A DNA stretch of 64,000 nt from Desulfobacteraceae bacterium (GTDB lineage Bacteria > Desulfobacterota > DSM-4660 > Desulfatiglandales > Desulfatiglandaceae). The stretch lies in NCBI GenBank assembly GCA_016844935.1, contig JAERTK010000306.1, positions 1-64,000 of the forward strand, given 5' to 3'. The notes beneath the pieces are model-generated. The model was given only the letters and a program-made list of their open reading frames with translations, made no database searches and was not told the DNA's origin. Shown in pieces: positions 63,745-64,000 of the stretch. Positions within the stretch are counted from its first letter, which is position 1; each line of letters begins with the position of its first letter. The translations under genes and the position numbers were made by a program.

Positions 63745-64000
63745 GCAATAGAGCGAACATCTACCCGGCCATCGGCAGCCGGCTTCTGGGGGTCCCGGAG
63801 GTCCGGACCCTGGGGGTGAAACCCAATTTCCCGGACTACACCCCCGAGGAAAGGGAATTCATCAGAAAATCAGACCTCATCCTCTACCCCACCCGCAATT
63901 ACGCCCAGTTCCTGACCACCATGGGAAAAAAAATCTTCCCGAGCCTTGAAACATACCTGTATGCAGACGAAAAGATTAAACAGACCACCCTGTTTTACAT
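63726..64000 (+). CDS. ATP-grasp (RimK-like) ligase, 5' part only
   Basis: The frame runs off the window after about 91 codons. Visible sequence (NIYPAIGSRLLGVPEV, LGVKPNFPDYTPEEREF, YLYADEKIKQTTLFY) resembles the pre-ATP-grasp domain of RimK-like ligases; the ATP-binding part is outside. The start is either ATG 63726 or GTG 63741, whose GTGA overlaps the amidohydrolase stop. Family assignment is tentative. Confidence 0.5.
   Translation, partial: MGIESVSNRANIYPAIGSRLLGVPEVRTLGVKPNFPDYTPEEREFIRKSDLILYPTRNYAQFLTTMGKKIFPSLETYLYADEKIKQTTLFY

Overview
The window reads as a chromosomal segment of a Desulfobacterota (former Deltaproteobacteria) bacterium, most likely a sulfate-reducing or metal-respiring anaerobe that oxidises its carbon completely. 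The evidence is indirect: multihaem c-type cytochromes, a Tat-exported [NiFe] hydrogenase, sigma-54 control, a GEMM riboswitch and an oxidative TCA gene set in a genome of moderate GC. No rRNA, tRNA, CRISPR array or complete insertion sequence was seen, so the genus cannot be fixed.

Left part (1-17.4 kb). After a LysM protein cut by the window edge and a SpoIIAA-like protein, about 16 kb of genes all run on the minus strand from a clear sigma-70 promoter at 17.4 kb. The order is outer-membrane beta-barrel, nine-haem cytochrome with a fibronectin-like N-terminus, a 1769-residue SdrD-B/beta-helix surface protein, three tandem multicopper-oxidase-like proteins, a small secreted protein, two NosL-like copper proteins, a membrane-anchored small protein, an FtsX-type permease and an HD-domain protein. 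I read this as an envelope or extracellular electron-transfer and copper-handling cluster.

Middle (17.6-27.4 kb). A NarL-type response regulator and a PAS histidine kinase lie convergently beside the cluster. Next comes a sigma-54 activator with a cysteine-rich PAS domain. Divergent from it is a [NiFe] hydrogenase operon (small subunit with an odd charged tail, large subunit, maturation protease, beta-helix protein). Its leader holds a consensus sigma-54 promoter, a GEMM-I (cyclic dinucleotide) riboswitch and an intrinsic terminator. A 20-bp palindromic motif between activator and promoter recurs exactly at 26.2 kb, just before a truncated multihaem cytochrome remnant.

Copper efflux (27.6-35.0 kb). 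A compact, translationally coupled operon encodes a LolD-like ATPase, an unfamiliar polytopic membrane protein with a CPFC motif, a CusB-like adaptor and a large CusA-like RND pump. The ATPase may serve the FtsX permease 31 kb away.

Catabolic region (35.1-56.4 kb). It encodes an iron-type alcohol dehydrogenase, an E3-like flavoprotein, three FGGY sugar kinases, a nitrilase-family amidase, a complete sugar/polyol ABC importer, a VOC protein, a GntR/HutC regulator, an acetoin/pyruvate-dehydrogenase-like E1-E2 set, a class II aldolase and two HAD phosphatases. Four promoters here share a ten-base core (GYAATATTRT) over the -10 box, suggesting one regulon under the GntR protein. The substrate is probably a polyol or ketose that is phosphorylated and split by the aldolase, but it cannot be named.

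Right part (56.4-64 kb). Citrate synthase, isocitrate dehydrogenase and aconitase form an oxidative TCA block. A vapBC toxin-antitoxin cassette sits between citrate synthase and icd and is flanked by two copies of the icd 3' end, which resembles integration into icd. A MtaD-type amidohydrolase overlaps aconitase, and an ATP-grasp-like gene runs off the edge.
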